A stretch of 64,000 nucleotides of DNA, from contig CALJIF010000026.1 of the NCBI GenBank assembly GCA_937974275.1, positions 1 to 64,000 on the forward strand. Reading direction: 5' to 3'. A program made the position numbers and the translations under genes. Positions 25,098 through 33,849 of this stretch are shown piece by piece. The notes under the pieces are model-generated. The model saw only the letters and a program-made list of their open reading frames with translations. It had not been told where the DNA came from and did no database searches. Positions within the stretch are counted from its first letter, which is position 1. Every line of letters begins with the position of its first letter. This DNA is from an uncultured Flavobacteriales bacterium (GTDB lineage: Bacteria; Bacteroidota; Bacteroidia; Palsa-965).

Positions 25098-25970
25098 GTG
25101 AGAAAAGCATTGCTCATCATTTTTAGTGTTCTCGCACTGGATCAATTTGTGAAGGTGTGGATTAAAACACACATGTACCTCGGCGAATCGTATCGCGTTT
25201 CGGGCGAATGGTTTTACCTGCATTTTGTAGAAAATCCGGGCATGGCATTTGGCCTGCAACTGGGCGGCGATTACGGCAAATTATTGCTTAGCGTGTTTCG
25301 AATTATTGCCATCTGTGGCATCGGATACTACCTCTATACCTTAAGTAAAAAACATGTACGACCATTACTTCTGATTTGTGTTGCGCTGGTATTTACCGGT
25401 GCTCTGGGCAATATTGTGGACAGTATTTTTTACGGGAAACTTTTCGGGGCCAGCGACATGTGGGATCAAAACGTTGCACAGTTTTTACCCGACGGCGGAG
25501 GTTATGCCGGCTGGTTGCACGGACAAGTTGTCGACATGTTCTATTTCCCGGTAATTGAAGGAACCGTTCCAGATTGGTCACCAATTTGGGGTGGAGAGGA
25601 AATCGTGTTCTTCCGACCGGTGTTCAATATTGCCGATGCTGCCATTTCCGTTGGGGTATTCTTGTTGATCATTTTTCAATCGCGCTTATTTGGTCCTCAG
25701 GTGGAATTAAGTGAGAAGAAAATCAAAATCACCAACGCATTTTTTGGTGTGCTGACAACACTATTGCTGTTGTTTGTATTGCTTACACTTACCGCATTGT
25801 TCGCGACAGAGCATCCGTTGGCATGGTGGCTGCGATTAGGTTTGTTCCTGATTTCCGCAGGTGTCGGATATTGGTTTTACGTGTATTTGCAACGTTATCC
25901 GAAATACATTCCGGAAGTTGCACCGGAAGAGAACAACACGCCTCATGAAGAATCCTCTTCTCAGGAGTAA
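25098..25970 (+). CDS. lspA: Lipoprotein signal peptidase II (290 aa)
   Basis: Aspartic membrane protease that removes signal peptides from prolipoproteins. Motifs: LALDQFVKVWI, VENPGMAFG (conserved Asn and Gly), GALGNIVDSIFYG (first catalytic Asp) and FNIADAAISVG (second catalytic Asp). There is a long insert before the second Asp and about 70 extra C-terminal residues with two more helices, as in Bacteroidota LspA. The start is GTG. The following lipoprotein gene overlaps its 3' end by 26 nt. Many lipoproteins in the window are its likely substrates. Confidence 0.95.
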   Translation: MRKALLIIFSVLALDQFVKVWIKTHMYLGESYRVSGEWFYLHFVENPGMAFGLQLGGDYGKLLLSVFRIIAICGIGYYLYTLSKKHVRPLLLICVALVFTGALGNIVDSIFYGKLFGASDMWDQNVAQFLPDGGGYAGWLHGQVVDMFYFPVIEGTVPDWSPIWGGEEIVFFRPVFNIADAAISVGVFLLIIFQSRLFGPQVELSEKKIKITNAFFGVLTTLLLLFVLLTLTALFATEHPLAWWLRLGLFLISAGVGYWFYVYLQRYPKYIPEVAPEENNTPHEESSSQE

Positions 25971-26571
25971 TCAATTCTTAGTTGTTGTCGTTTTACTAAG
26001 CGCGCTTACTATTTCTTCGTGCGTCATTGAAAAACGTCGTTACCGAAAAGGATACTACATTAAAAGAATTTTCGGCAAAGAAACACAAGCAGCCAAACGC
26101 GAGGAAGAACAACAACCGGAATCGCAGGCTTCAAAACCATTGTCATCTGCGGACAGTTCTCGAAAGGCCTATCGTATTCAAAGAGCAAACCATTTTATTT
26201 ACGGTGCAACCGGTGATGGGCTCACGAAAATTTCTTTCAACTACGAAAAGCCCATTTACCTTGGACGTTATGCATTGCTGTTTGCCCAAGGTGGTTATGG
26301 TTTAACGGATATTGCCACGAACGACTTTACACAAAAAATGTATTACGCCGGTGGTGCTGCAATTGGCTATTACGGCTATCAACTGCAAGGTGGTATGGGG
26401 CGCACATTCGATCGCACAACTCAGGATTGGCGGAATTATTATTTCGCAGGTTTACGCGTTACTCCTGGAAAGAAAAGCCTGTACTTCAAATGCGGCTGGT
26501 GGTGGACCAACGACAAGCACTATAAAGGCGACGGGCATCAACTCTATGCGGGACTCGGATTCGGGTTTTAA
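25945..26571 (+). CDS. Lipoprotein with IEKR/GYY motif (208 aa)
   Basis: ATG 25945 gives MKNPLLRSNQFLVVVVLLSA and lipobox ISSC, then CVIEKRRYRKGYYIKRIFGK. After a Glu/Gln/Ser-rich linker comes a beta-rich domain (about 85-208) with many Gly and aromatic residues (YALLFAQGGYGLTDIATNDF, GLRVTPGKKSLYFKCGWWWT, ending AGLGFGF), perhaps a small barrel or outer-membrane associated fold. The motif after the lipid cysteine matches that of the TM2 lipoprotein at 12834-13433. It overlaps lspA by 26 nt. Function unknown. Confidence 0.72.
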   Translation: MKNPLLRSNQFLVVVVLLSALTISSCVIEKRRYRKGYYIKRIFGKETQAAKREEEQQPESQASKPLSSADSSRKAYRIQRANHFIYGATGDGLTKISFNYEKPIYLGRYALLFAQGGYGLTDIATNDFTQKMYYAGGAAIGYYGYQLQGGMGRTFDRTTQDWRNYYFAGLRVTPGKKSLYFKCGWWWTNDKHYKGDGHQLYAGLGFGF

Positions 26572-27564
26572 TTAAACCAGCTTCTGCTCCATCAAATACT
26601 CTGCAATCTGCACAGCATTGGTAGCGGCACCTTTACGCAAATTATCCGCAACAATCCACATGTTCAATGTACGCTGCTGTGTTTCATCGCGACGCAAACG
26701 CCCAACGAAAACTTCGTCTTTGTTATGCGCATGAATCAACGGCATCGGATATTGCAGATTCTTCACATCATCCACCACTTTTACGCCGGGCGCAGATTCC
26801 AATAGATTACGCACTTCGTTCAATTCGAATTCACTTTCAAATTCCACATTCACCGATTCGGAATGTCCGCCCATGACAGGAATACGCACCGTGGTTGCAG
26901 TAACACGAATGGTGTCGTCGCCCATAATCTTCTTGGTTTCGTTCACCATCTTCATCTCTTCCTTCGTGTAGCCGTTATCCATAAACACATCGATGTGGGG
27001 TATTACGTTGAGATCAATCTGATACGCGTATGCTTTCTCTCCTTCAACTCCGGCACGTTCATTCATCAACTGATCAACTGCTTTCTTGCCGGTTCCTGTT
27101 ACCGACTGGTACGTACTGACAACAATGCGCGTGATTTTATATTTCTTATGTAACGGCTGCAACGCCACCACCATCTGAATGGTAGAACAATTCGGATTCG
27201 CAATGATTTTATCTGATCCTGTTAATGTCGACGCATTAATTTCCGGCACGACCAGCTTTTTAGTCGGATCCATTCGCCATGCAGAAGAGTTGTCGATTAC
27301 CGTAATCCCTGCTTCGGCGAACTTCGGCGCCCATTCCAGCGAAGTACTTCCTCCCGCAGAAAACAACGCGATCTGCGGCTTTGCGGCAATAGCCTGATCG
27401 GGAGTGACCACTGTCCATTCTTTACCGCCGAAACTCAATTTCTTGCCTGCCGAGCGTTCCGATGCAACAGGAATTAATTCAGTCACCGGAAAGTTACGTT
27501 CAGCTAATACTTCCAGCATTTTTGTTCCGACAAGCCCGGTGGCTCCAACTACTGCGATTTTCAT
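26572..27564 (-). CDS. asd: Aspartate-semialdehyde dehydrogenase (330 aa)
   Basis: Reduces aspartyl phosphate to aspartate semialdehyde with NADPH, the branch point to Lys/diaminopimelate, Met, Thr and Ile. The Rossmann motif GATGLVGTKM is at the N-terminus, the catalytic Cys lies in NPNCSTIQM and the catalytic His in MGGHSESV; RRDETQQRTLNMWIVADNLRKGAA is the conserved end, seen here as RRDE and VADNLRKGAA. Length is typical. Its 5' region holds a leader peptide and terminator (27588-27690), so expression is probably set by attenuation. It converges with the lipoprotein gene, whose stop abuts its own. Confidence 0.96.
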   Translation of the reverse strand: MKIAVVGATGLVGTKMLEVLAERNFPVTELIPVASERSAGKKLSFGGKEWTVVTPDQAIAAKPQIALFSAGGSTSLEWAPKFAEAGITVIDNSSAWRMDPTKKLVVPEINASTLTGSDKIIANPNCSTIQMVVALQPLHKKYKITRIVVSTYQSVTGTGKKAVDQLMNERAGVEGEKAYAYQIDLNVIPHIDVFMDNGYTKEEMKMVNETKKIMGDDTIRVTATTVRIPVMGGHSESVNVEFESEFELNEVRNLLESAPGVKVVDDVKNLQYPMPLIHAHNKDEVFVGRLRRDETQQRTLNMWIVADNLRKGAATNAVQIAEYLMEQKLV

Positions 27565-27587
27565 AATTACTTGTTTTAATATTCAAC

Positions 27588-27610
27588 AAAAAACCCTTCC
27601 GTTGGAAGGG
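27588..27610 (-). terminator. Attenuator-type terminator in the asd leader
   Basis: On the minus strand CCCTTCC (27610-27604), loop AAC, GGAAGGG (27600-27594) and a T-run (27593-27588) form an intrinsic terminator 23 nt upstream of the asd ATG. It lies downstream of the asd promoter, so it should cut the transcript short unless prevented. An upstream GGGAAGG (27645-27639), next to the leader peptide stop, can pair with the same CCTTCC. Confidence 0.8.
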
Positions 27611-27645
27611 CCTTATATCCATAGTGTGCATAAAGAGTCCTTCCC

Positions 27646-27690
27646 TTATTGGGCGGATTTCATCTTCATGCATTTCTTAGTACTGTTCAT
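27646..27690 (-). CDS. Putative asd leader peptide MNSTKKCMKMKSAQ (14 aa)
   Basis: A 14-codon reading frame between the asd promoter and the leader terminator. It encodes MNSTKKCMKMKSAQ: four Lys, two internal Met and one Thr, amino acids made through asd. Its TAA stop touches GGGAAGG, the candidate antiterminator segment. By analogy with thr/his/trp leaders, ribosome stalling at the Lys/Met codons would leave GGGAAGG free to pair with the terminator arm. Too short for coding statistics; support comes from position and composition. Confidence 0.6.
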   Translation of the reverse strand: MNSTKKCMKMKSAQ

Positions 27691-27698
27691 GTTGGGTG

Positions 27699-27729
27699 CA
27701 AAGATGTTTCTTTTTTTCGTTTCCACAAA
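27699..27729 (-). promoter_or_regulatory. asd promoter
   Basis: Minus strand TTTG (27729-27726), exactly 19 nt, then CATCTTTG (27706-27699), one mismatch to TAnnTTTG. Transcription would start only a few nt before the leader-peptide ATG at 27690. Confidence 0.6.
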
Positions 27730-27800
27730 CGAAGGATTAACTTTTTAGTTACATGCCACAACATTTCTAAATGATCCGAATGCCTTATCTTTAGAAGGTT

Positions 27801-30800
27801 ATGATACAGCGGCTTTTGCTATTCGTGAGTCTGTTGATGATGGGTACATCTTCCATCGCTCAGATCACAGACAATTTTAATGACGGAGACTTCACCACTA
27901 ACCCTACCTGGTCCGGAGACAATTCGGCATTTACGGTGAATCCTTCGTTTCAATTGCAACTGAACGGTGTTGCTGCCGATACTTCATCACTGGCATTTCC
28001 GAGTCCTTTTGCCACCAATTGCGAATGGCAATTTTGGGTGCGATTAAATTTTGCGCCATCGGACAATAATTATGTGCGACTATACTTAATGTCCGACGTC
28101 ATCAATTTACAAGGGCCGGTTAACGGATATTATGTTCGTATGGGTGAAAACGGCAGTTTTGACAGTGTAGATTTATGGGAACAAAGCGGAACCACGCACA
28201 CGAAAATTATCGATGGCATTAACAGTCGTGTTTCCTACAGCAATAACGTTGTAAAAGTTAAAATTACCAGAAGTGCTGCGGGTGTTTGGAATTTGTATTC
28301 CGATACTACCGGAGGTTCAAACTTCGTTCAAGAAGGTACAGTAACAAATAACACCTTCACTACTTCCAACTATTGTGGCGTGTGGTGTCGATATACCATT
28401 TCGAACATCAATCGTTTCTATTTTGACGATGTGTATGTGGGACCAATCATTGTGGACACAACACCTCCAACTATTGTTTCTTCCACTGCTCTTTCTGCAA
28501 CGCAGTTGGATGTGTTGTTCAACGAGCCTGTCGATTTAACGACATCACAAATTCCGGGAAATTACTCTGTCAACAATAGTATCGGAAATCCGTTAACGGC
28601 TGTTCGCGATGTCAGCAACCCTTCCTTAGTGCATTTAACTTTTGCCAATTCATTTGTTAGCGCAACAAACTATACTGTCACTGTGAATGGTGTTCAAGAT
28701 GTTGCTGGCAATGCTTTGGTTAACGGCACGTCGAACTTTGTATGGCTACCTGTTGTTGGTGCAGGATATCGCGATGTTATTATTAATGAATTTATGTCGG
28801 ATCCTTCTCCTGTTGTCGGATTGCCGAACACAGAATTTGTTGAACTTCATAACCGAACCGCTAATAATTTCAGTTTAAGCGGATGGAAGTTGACCGATGG
28901 TTCAAGCACAGGTACAATTCCTGCTTACATCATTCCGGCAGGTGGATATGTTATTTTATGCGCCAATTCAGACACTGCGCTGTTTACACCATTTGGGCCT
29001 ACTGTTGGCTTAAGCACGTTTCCATCGCTCAATAATTCAGGTGATAATATTATAATTCGCGACAATAATAATATTACCATTGATTCAATAACGTTTGATT
29101 TATCATGGTTTCGTGATCCGGTAAAAGATGATGGCGGCTGGACGTTGGAGCTAATCAATCCTCAAACAGGAAACGGTTGTGCACCTGCAGGAAACTGGAT
29201 TGCATCAGTTAATGCACAAGGAGGAACTCCCGGAATTCAAAATAGTGTTTTCAATAATTCTCCTGACGTTGTCGGTCCGATTGTACAATCTGCATGGGCA
29301 TTAAGCAACAACAGTGTTCAAGTGTGTTTTAACGAAGGAATTGATCCCGCACAGTTACTTACATTGAGTAACTACGATGTTCCCGGAATCGGCGCACCTA
29401 TTAGCTTAACGTATGATACTGCCACTCTGCAATGTGTAACATTAACCTTCGGCACAACGTTTACTAATGCCACATCGTACACCATCAACTTTAATAATTT
29501 GATTGATTGTGCAGGAAACGCAGCGGCTCCACAAAGCACAACATTCGCTTATTACAACTTCCAAGCGTTTGATATTGTGATTAACGAAATCATGGCCGAT
29601 CCGGATCCTCCGGTATCATTGCCCAATGAAGAATATTTTGAATTACACAACACCACCGCTTTTCCTGTTCGCTTGGATAACTGGACAATAACAACCGGAG
29701 CCACTACACGCACAATTCCCTACTGCATTATACCTGCGGATAGTTTTATCATTATGACTTCTACTACCGCCGCTCCATTCTTTGTTGGACTGAACGTCTG
29801 TGGTGTTACGAGTTTTTCTTCATTAACCAACACCGGCAGCACAATTACCATTCGTAAACCGGACGGAACATTGATGCACAGCATCAGCTACGATGACACC
29901 TGGTATAACAATAGCGCCAAAGCCTTAGGCGGTTGGTCGTTGGAGCAAATTGATCCAAACAATCCTTGCGGAAGCGCGCAAAATTGGTCAGCATCCAATG
30001 CGCCATCGGGAGGAACTCCGGGATATCGTAACAGCATCCGCGCTTCCAATGTCGACAGTCAGCAGCCGCGCGTATTGCGAGTAACCGTAATTACTGCTGA
30101 TAGTATCGGCGTGTGGTTCAGTGAACCTATGGACAGCTTAACATTAGTAAGCGCGCTTACTTATTCTGTGGATAATAGCATTGGCAGCCCGATTGAGGTG
30201 CGTGCCATCAGCCCAACGTTTAGTCGTATTGATCTGAAATTGCCGTCACCCATTGTTTCAGGAATAACATATACATTAACTGTTGGAGCTGTTGCTACCG
30301 ATTGCTTTGGAAATCCGATTGCAAGTCCGGGAACGGCACCATTTGCATTACCCGAGCCTGTTGCGCCGGGAGATATTGTGATTAACGAATTGCTTGCCGA
30401 CCCGAATGCTGACGGCACTGACTTTATCGAATTATACAATCGCTCCAATAAAGTAATTGACTTGCGCAAAGTTGTGGTGTGCACACAAGACACGGTTGCC
30501 AATGTGTACCAGGAAATTGAAGTAATTGCACCGGAAGGATTTTTATTGTTTCCGGGAGAGTTTGTCGTGTTAAGTGAAAAAACAGCAGAAGTAACAAGTC
30601 AATACAATAACGTCGATCCGAATCGTTGCATTGAATTAAACATTCCTTCGATGAATGTTGACGGAGATGTTGTGGTTATCGCTGATACTGCATTTAATGT
30701 GGTGGATCGTGTTGTGTATTCATCAGAATGGCATTTCCCCTTATTGCAGACCACGAAGGGCGTTACTTTAGAACGTATTGATTACAATCGCCCAACGCAA

Positions 30801-31214
30801 GATGCTACGAACTGGCACTCCGCTGCGGAGTCTGCAGACTTCGGTACTCCAACAAAAGTAAACTCGCAATACAATGCATCCGGTTCGGCAGATGACGGCG
30901 CTGTTACAATAACGAACGAAGTGTTCTCGCCGGATAACGACGGTTTTAACGATGTAGTAATCATTAACTATTTGTTCTCACAACCCGGCTTTGTGGCAAC
31001 CGTTACGATTTATGATTCGCGGGGCCGATTAGTTCGTCGTTTAGTAAATGCTGAATTACTCGGCACAGAAGGGGGCGCGTTTTCGTGGGATGGCATTATG
31101 GACGACCAAACCAAAGCGCGTGTGGGCATGTACGTTATTTACTTCGAAGCTTTTAATACGGCGGGCGAAGTGAAGAAGTATAAGAGAAGCTGCGTGCTGG
31201 CGGGGAGGTTGTAA
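27801..31214 (+). CDS. Lamin-tail-domain surface protein with gliding-type C-terminus (1137 aa)
   Basis: Signal peptide (ending SSIAQ, 1-21). A LamG-like domain (about 22-215) is followed by three SbsA/Ig-like plus lamin-tail-domain pairs. Each lamin-tail unit starts with IVINE(I/F/L)MADP and continues EYFELHN / FIELYN (about 325-480, 590-745, 855-1020), and contains GGWSLEQIDP-like closers. The C-terminus begins VFSPDNDGFNDVVIINY and ends SCVLAGRL, the gliding-motility/T9SS type B-like domain. Expected to be secreted by T9SS. A possible -7 box TATCTTTA lies at 27786-27793. Function probably adhesion or a DNA/nuclease-associated role as for other secreted lamin-tail proteins; unproven. Confidence 0.87.
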   Translation: MIQRLLLFVSLLMMGTSSIAQITDNFNDGDFTTNPTWSGDNSAFTVNPSFQLQLNGVAADTSSLAFPSPFATNCEWQFWVRLNFAPSDNNYVRLYLMSDVINLQGPVNGYYVRMGENGSFDSVDLWEQSGTTHTKIIDGINSRVSYSNNVVKVKITRSAAGVWNLYSDTTGGSNFVQEGTVTNNTFTTSNYCGVWCRYTISNINRFYFDDVYVGPIIVDTTPPTIVSSTALSATQLDVLFNEPVDLTTSQIPGNYSVNNSIGNPLTAVRDVSNPSLVHLTFANSFVSATNYTVTVNGVQDVAGNALVNGTSNFVWLPVVGAGYRDVIINEFMSDPSPVVGLPNTEFVELHNRTANNFSLSGWKLTDGSSTGTIPAYIIPAGGYVILCANSDTALFTPFGPTVGLSTFPSLNNSGDNIIIRDNNNITIDSITFDLSWFRDPVKDDGGWTLELINPQTGNGCAPAGNWIASVNAQGGTPGIQNSVFNNSPDVVGPIVQSAWALSNNSVQVCFNEGIDPAQLLTLSNYDVPGIGAPISLTYDTATLQCVTLTFGTTFTNATSYTINFNNLIDCAGNAAAPQSTTFAYYNFQAFDIVINEIMADPDPPVSLPNEEYFELHNTTAFPVRLDNWTITTGATTRTIPYCIIPADSFIIMTSTTAAPFFVGLNVCGVTSFSSLTNTGSTITIRKPDGTLMHSISYDDTWYNNSAKALGGWSLEQIDPNNPCGSAQNWSASNAPSGGTPGYRNSIRASNVDSQQPRVLRVTVITADSIGVWFSEPMDSLTLVSALTYSVDNSIGSPIEVRAISPTFSRIDLKLPSPIVSGITYTLTVGAVATDCFGNPIASPGTAPFALPEPVAPGDIVINELLADPNADGTDFIELYNRSNKVIDLRKVVVCTQDTVANVYQEIEVIAPEGFLLFPGEFVVLSEKTAEVTSQYNNVDPNRCIELNIPSMNVDGDVVVIADTAFNVVDRVVYSSEWHFPLLQTTKGVTLERIDYNRPTQDATNWHSAAESADFGTPTKVNSQYNASGSADDGAVTITNEVFSPDNDGFNDVVIINYLFSQPGFVATVTIYDSRGRLVRRLVNAELLGTEGGAFSWDGIMDDQTKARVGMYVIYFEAFNTAGEVKKYKRSCVLAGRL

Positions 31215-31335
31215 ATAGCTTCTGCATCCTCCGCATTTCATTTTGGTCGTTATAATTTTCTGGCACGAAATTGGCACTACACTTTTCAAACGCCAATTAT
31301 GCAACACTCGTACTTCACTTTTAAACCTGATCGTT

Positions 31336-32202
31336 ATGAAGAAGTACGCAATGTATGCGCTGTTGCTAATAGTAGCTGTTGGCCGCGCGAACGCCGCTGA
31401 AGGAGGTATCAACTTCCAGCCCCTGAAATGGGAAGAGGCTTTTCAAAAAGCAAAATCCGAAAACAAATTTCTGTACATAGACGCTTACGCCAGCTGGTGC
31501 GGGCCGTGTAAACAAATGGCTGCAACAACCTTTATGGATGCTGATGTAGCTGCTTACATGAATGAACGCTATGTTGCCATTAAAGTGGATATGGAAAGTG
31601 TCGACGGAAAAAGTTTTGGCGCTAAATACGAAGTGCAATATTTGCCAACATCTTTCTTCTTTGATCCCGCGGGAGAAGAAAAAGTAAAAGAAGTAGGATT
31701 TAAAGATGCGACGTCATTTTTAATGTTCGCTAAGCGCGCATGCGGCGAAGACAGAACTGCCGATGAATTAAAAGAGCTGAAGAAGCGCCTGGCTAATGGT
31801 GACTCTTCTGATGCCGTTTTGGGCGGGATTGTTATGTTGCAATTTCAGTTATTGGATGTGGATGGTCTTGGAGAAAAAAGCGCATTGTTGTTGGAAAACA
31901 AATCACCTGAAGTGTTAATGGTTGATACGTTTTTCTACGCCTATTACATACTTGAACAGCCCTACAACGATCCATTCTCGATTTATACACGAAAAAATTA
32001 TCACAAGCTGAGTGAAAAGCATGGAGACATCGTGTATAAAAAAGCCGTTGAAATAATATTGACCGGCATTGAAGAGGCTGTGCTTACAAAGGACAAATCA
32101 CGATTAAGAAGCGCGGAGACATTCTATCTGAGCATCAATCCGGAAGGCAAGAAAAAAGAAGTGCGCAAAGTATATCGTGAGATGAAACGCAAACGCAGAT
32201 AG
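31336..32202 (+). CDS. Exported thioredoxin-fold protein (288 aa)
   Basis: ATG 31336 gives a signal peptide (MKKYAMYALLLIVAVGRANA). A thioredoxin-like domain follows with active site YASWCGPCKQMA and cis-Pro segment YEVQYLPTSFFF. About 140 helical residues follow with no recognised domain (KSALLLENKSPEVLMVDTFF..., ending REMKRKRR). A periplasmic thiol-disulfide reductase or oxidase is likely. The in-frame ATG at 31243 would place extra residues before the signal peptide and is rejected. Confidence 0.82.
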   Translation: MKKYAMYALLLIVAVGRANAAEGGINFQPLKWEEAFQKAKSENKFLYIDAYASWCGPCKQMAATTFMDADVAAYMNERYVAIKVDMESVDGKSFGAKYEVQYLPTSFFFDPAGEEKVKEVGFKDATSFLMFAKRACGEDRTADELKELKKRLANGDSSDAVLGGIVMLQFQLLDVDGLGEKSALLLENKSPEVLMVDTFFYAYYILEQPYNDPFSIYTRKNYHKLSEKHGDIVYKKAVEIILTGIEEAVLTKDKSRLRSAETFYLSINPEGKKKEVRKVYREMKRKRR

Positions 32203-32207
32203 CTTAA

Positions 32208-32257
32208 CCCCGAAGAACCGAGGCGTTGGAGTTATACTCCGCGCTTCGGGATTTTTT
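32208..32257 (+). terminator. Intrinsic terminator after the thioredoxin-fold gene
   Basis: CCCGAAG (32208-32214) pairs with CTTCGGG (32244-32250); an inner GGAG/CTCC pair can extend the structure; T-run 32252-32257 follows. Confidence 0.75.
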
Positions 32258-32287
32258 CTCTACATTCAACCATCAAATCCCGCCATC

Positions 32288-32899
32288 ATGAATCGCATCC
32301 TTCCCATCCTATTCATTTTGTGTTTTGGTGCCCGGTCACAAGCGCAAAACCAACCCACGTATGTTGGAATTCCAAGCGGAGTATTCAATTATTACAGCGC
32401 ATCACAACAAAACTCCAACTGGTGCTGGGCCGCAAGTATTCAAATGATATTTAATTATTATCACGTCAACATTAATCAGGCGCAAATTGTGCGCAGAAGT
32501 TACGGGATGGATCCTTACGGAAATCTGCCTAACTGGACGGGCTCGCTTCCGATAATTACTGCCAACCTCAACAATTGGAACGTAGATAATAGCGGACGAC
32601 AGTATCGCGTGCAAGCGGTGTGCTACCAAACACGTCCCAATGATGCCTACATTGTGCAGGAATTACAAGCGGGAAGGCCGGTGTTGATCGGTTATATGAC
32701 AGGCCCTAACAGTGGTCACGCTGTAGTTGCAACTGCTTGTTCTTACTATCAAACACCTCAAGGAATACGTTTACATACTATTATTGTTCGTGATCCGTGG
32801 CCCAGTCAACAAAATGTAAATTCAATGGGGCGTAATGAATATGCTTGGGCTAATTTCGCTCCGAAAATTAATGCACATTGGTACGTTCGCGTATATTAA
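32288..32899 (+). CDS. Secreted papain-like cysteine protease, AvrRpt2/C70-like (203 aa)
   Basis: Signal peptide (ending ARSQAQ, 1-20), then a compact papain-like domain: SNWCWAASIQMIFNYY holds the catalytic Cys (about residue 46), GPNSGHAVVATAC the His, and IIVRDPWPSQQ the Asp. The NWCWAA signature is typical of the C70/AvrRpt2-like family, and a catalytic triad is complete. The next gene starts 8 nt after its stop. Substrate unknown. Confidence 0.8.
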   Translation: MNRILPILFILCFGARSQAQNQPTYVGIPSGVFNYYSASQQNSNWCWAASIQMIFNYYHVNINQAQIVRRSYGMDPYGNLPNWTGSLPIITANLNNWNVDNSGRQYRVQAVCYQTRPNDAYIVQELQAGRPVLIGYMTGPNSGHAVVATACSYYQTPQGIRLHTIIVRDPWPSQQNVNSMGRNEYAWANFAPKINAHWYVRVY

Positions 32900-32907
32900 C
32901 AGTTGAT

Positions 32908-33849
32908 ATGAAACATTTATTTCTTTGCCTTGGTCTGTTTACCGCACCTGATTTAACTTTTGCACAACCACACACACCCAAAGGTTGCAGGAACGTTAGC
33001 AGCGAATACTGTGTGTCACCAAGTCATTACTATGTGCTGCCACAGCGAGATTATGTGATCAAAGCAGGCGATTCTTCAGTTGTTGTAACACATCGCTCAC
33101 CAACTAACTACGGCGGCGGTGGTCCCGACTCAAGTGAAGTAACTATTACTTTCTTGCGCCCACGTACTTCCGATCGTCAACAAGATTTCGTTTTTAAGAA
33201 ACACGACACCTTACAAATTAGCTGGTATTACGAAAAAGATGTTGATGATCCTCGTTTGAAATATTCGGATCCGGAGAAACTGGAACAGATTTATTTATTG
33301 AAAGATGGAGCTGAACTTCATATTTCAAATTTTGTCATTATCTCGGGTAAGTTTGCGAATCGTTATGCGGAAGTTTATCAGGAACGTTTTAATGCTGAAG
33401 AATCCAACTACCTCGTGTTCGGCCGTTACGCGGAAGGACGAAAAGTTAACCCGCTTGAAGTAAATGATGCAATTGTATTTACGTGGGAGTATAACGCTGT
33501 AACAATTTATGGCAAGGACACGACTATCGCAATTACTGCAGATCCCAACACTAAGTTTTTATTCAGTGGTCAACTACACATTTTAAATAATACCGGACAA
33601 CCGCTCGTCTTAAAAAAAGGACAACACTTCAAGATAATGGAAGTAAATTCGGAACCGGGCCATCCTTGTGAAACAGGCGGAGGCTCTGCTCCAACTACAA
33701 ACGCCTTGTTTCAAATGAGTCCCGACTGGGCAATACAAGTTGACTATCGCTGTAAATTAATGAAGCCTGTTGCTGTTGGCGCCAGTCGACCTACCGGACC
33801 GCTTGAAGAATTTAACGGAGTAATGACCGGAATTTTACGTGTAAAATAA
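32908..33849 (+). CDS. Secreted hypothetical protein (313 aa)
   Basis: Signal peptide MKHLFLCLGLFTAPDLTFAQ. The mature part is beta-rich with few helices (DYVIKAGDSSVVVTHRSP, SSEVTITFLRPRTSDRQQDF, NYLVFGRYAEGRKVNPLEVN) and contains three cysteines near the N-terminus. No family recognised. It follows the cysteine protease by 8 nt, so the two are probably one operon and may work together as enzyme and partner or target. It converges with the kinase gene, whose stop codon is at the next base. Confidence 0.6.
   Translation: MKHLFLCLGLFTAPDLTFAQPHTPKGCRNVSSEYCVSPSHYYVLPQRDYVIKAGDSSVVVTHRSPTNYGGGGPDSSEVTITFLRPRTSDRQQDFVFKKHDTLQISWYYEKDVDDPRLKYSDPEKLEQIYLLKDGAELHISNFVIISGKFANRYAEVYQERFNAEESNYLVFGRYAEGRKVNPLEVNDAIVFTWEYNAVTIYGKDTTIAITADPNTKFLFSGQLHILNNTGQPLVLKKGQHFKIMEVNSEPGHPCETGGGSAPTTNALFQMSPDWAIQVDYRCKLMKPVAVGASRPTGPLEEFNGVMTGILRVK

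Noticed and set aside
27565..27740. Lysine riboswitch upstream of asd
   Set aside because: The leader is only about 130 nt and shows no L-box architecture; a short coding frame and terminator explain it better.
27404..27748. Plus-strand ORF covering the asd start and leader
   Set aside because: Antisense to asd and its leader, no domain or signal; composition of a shadow frame.
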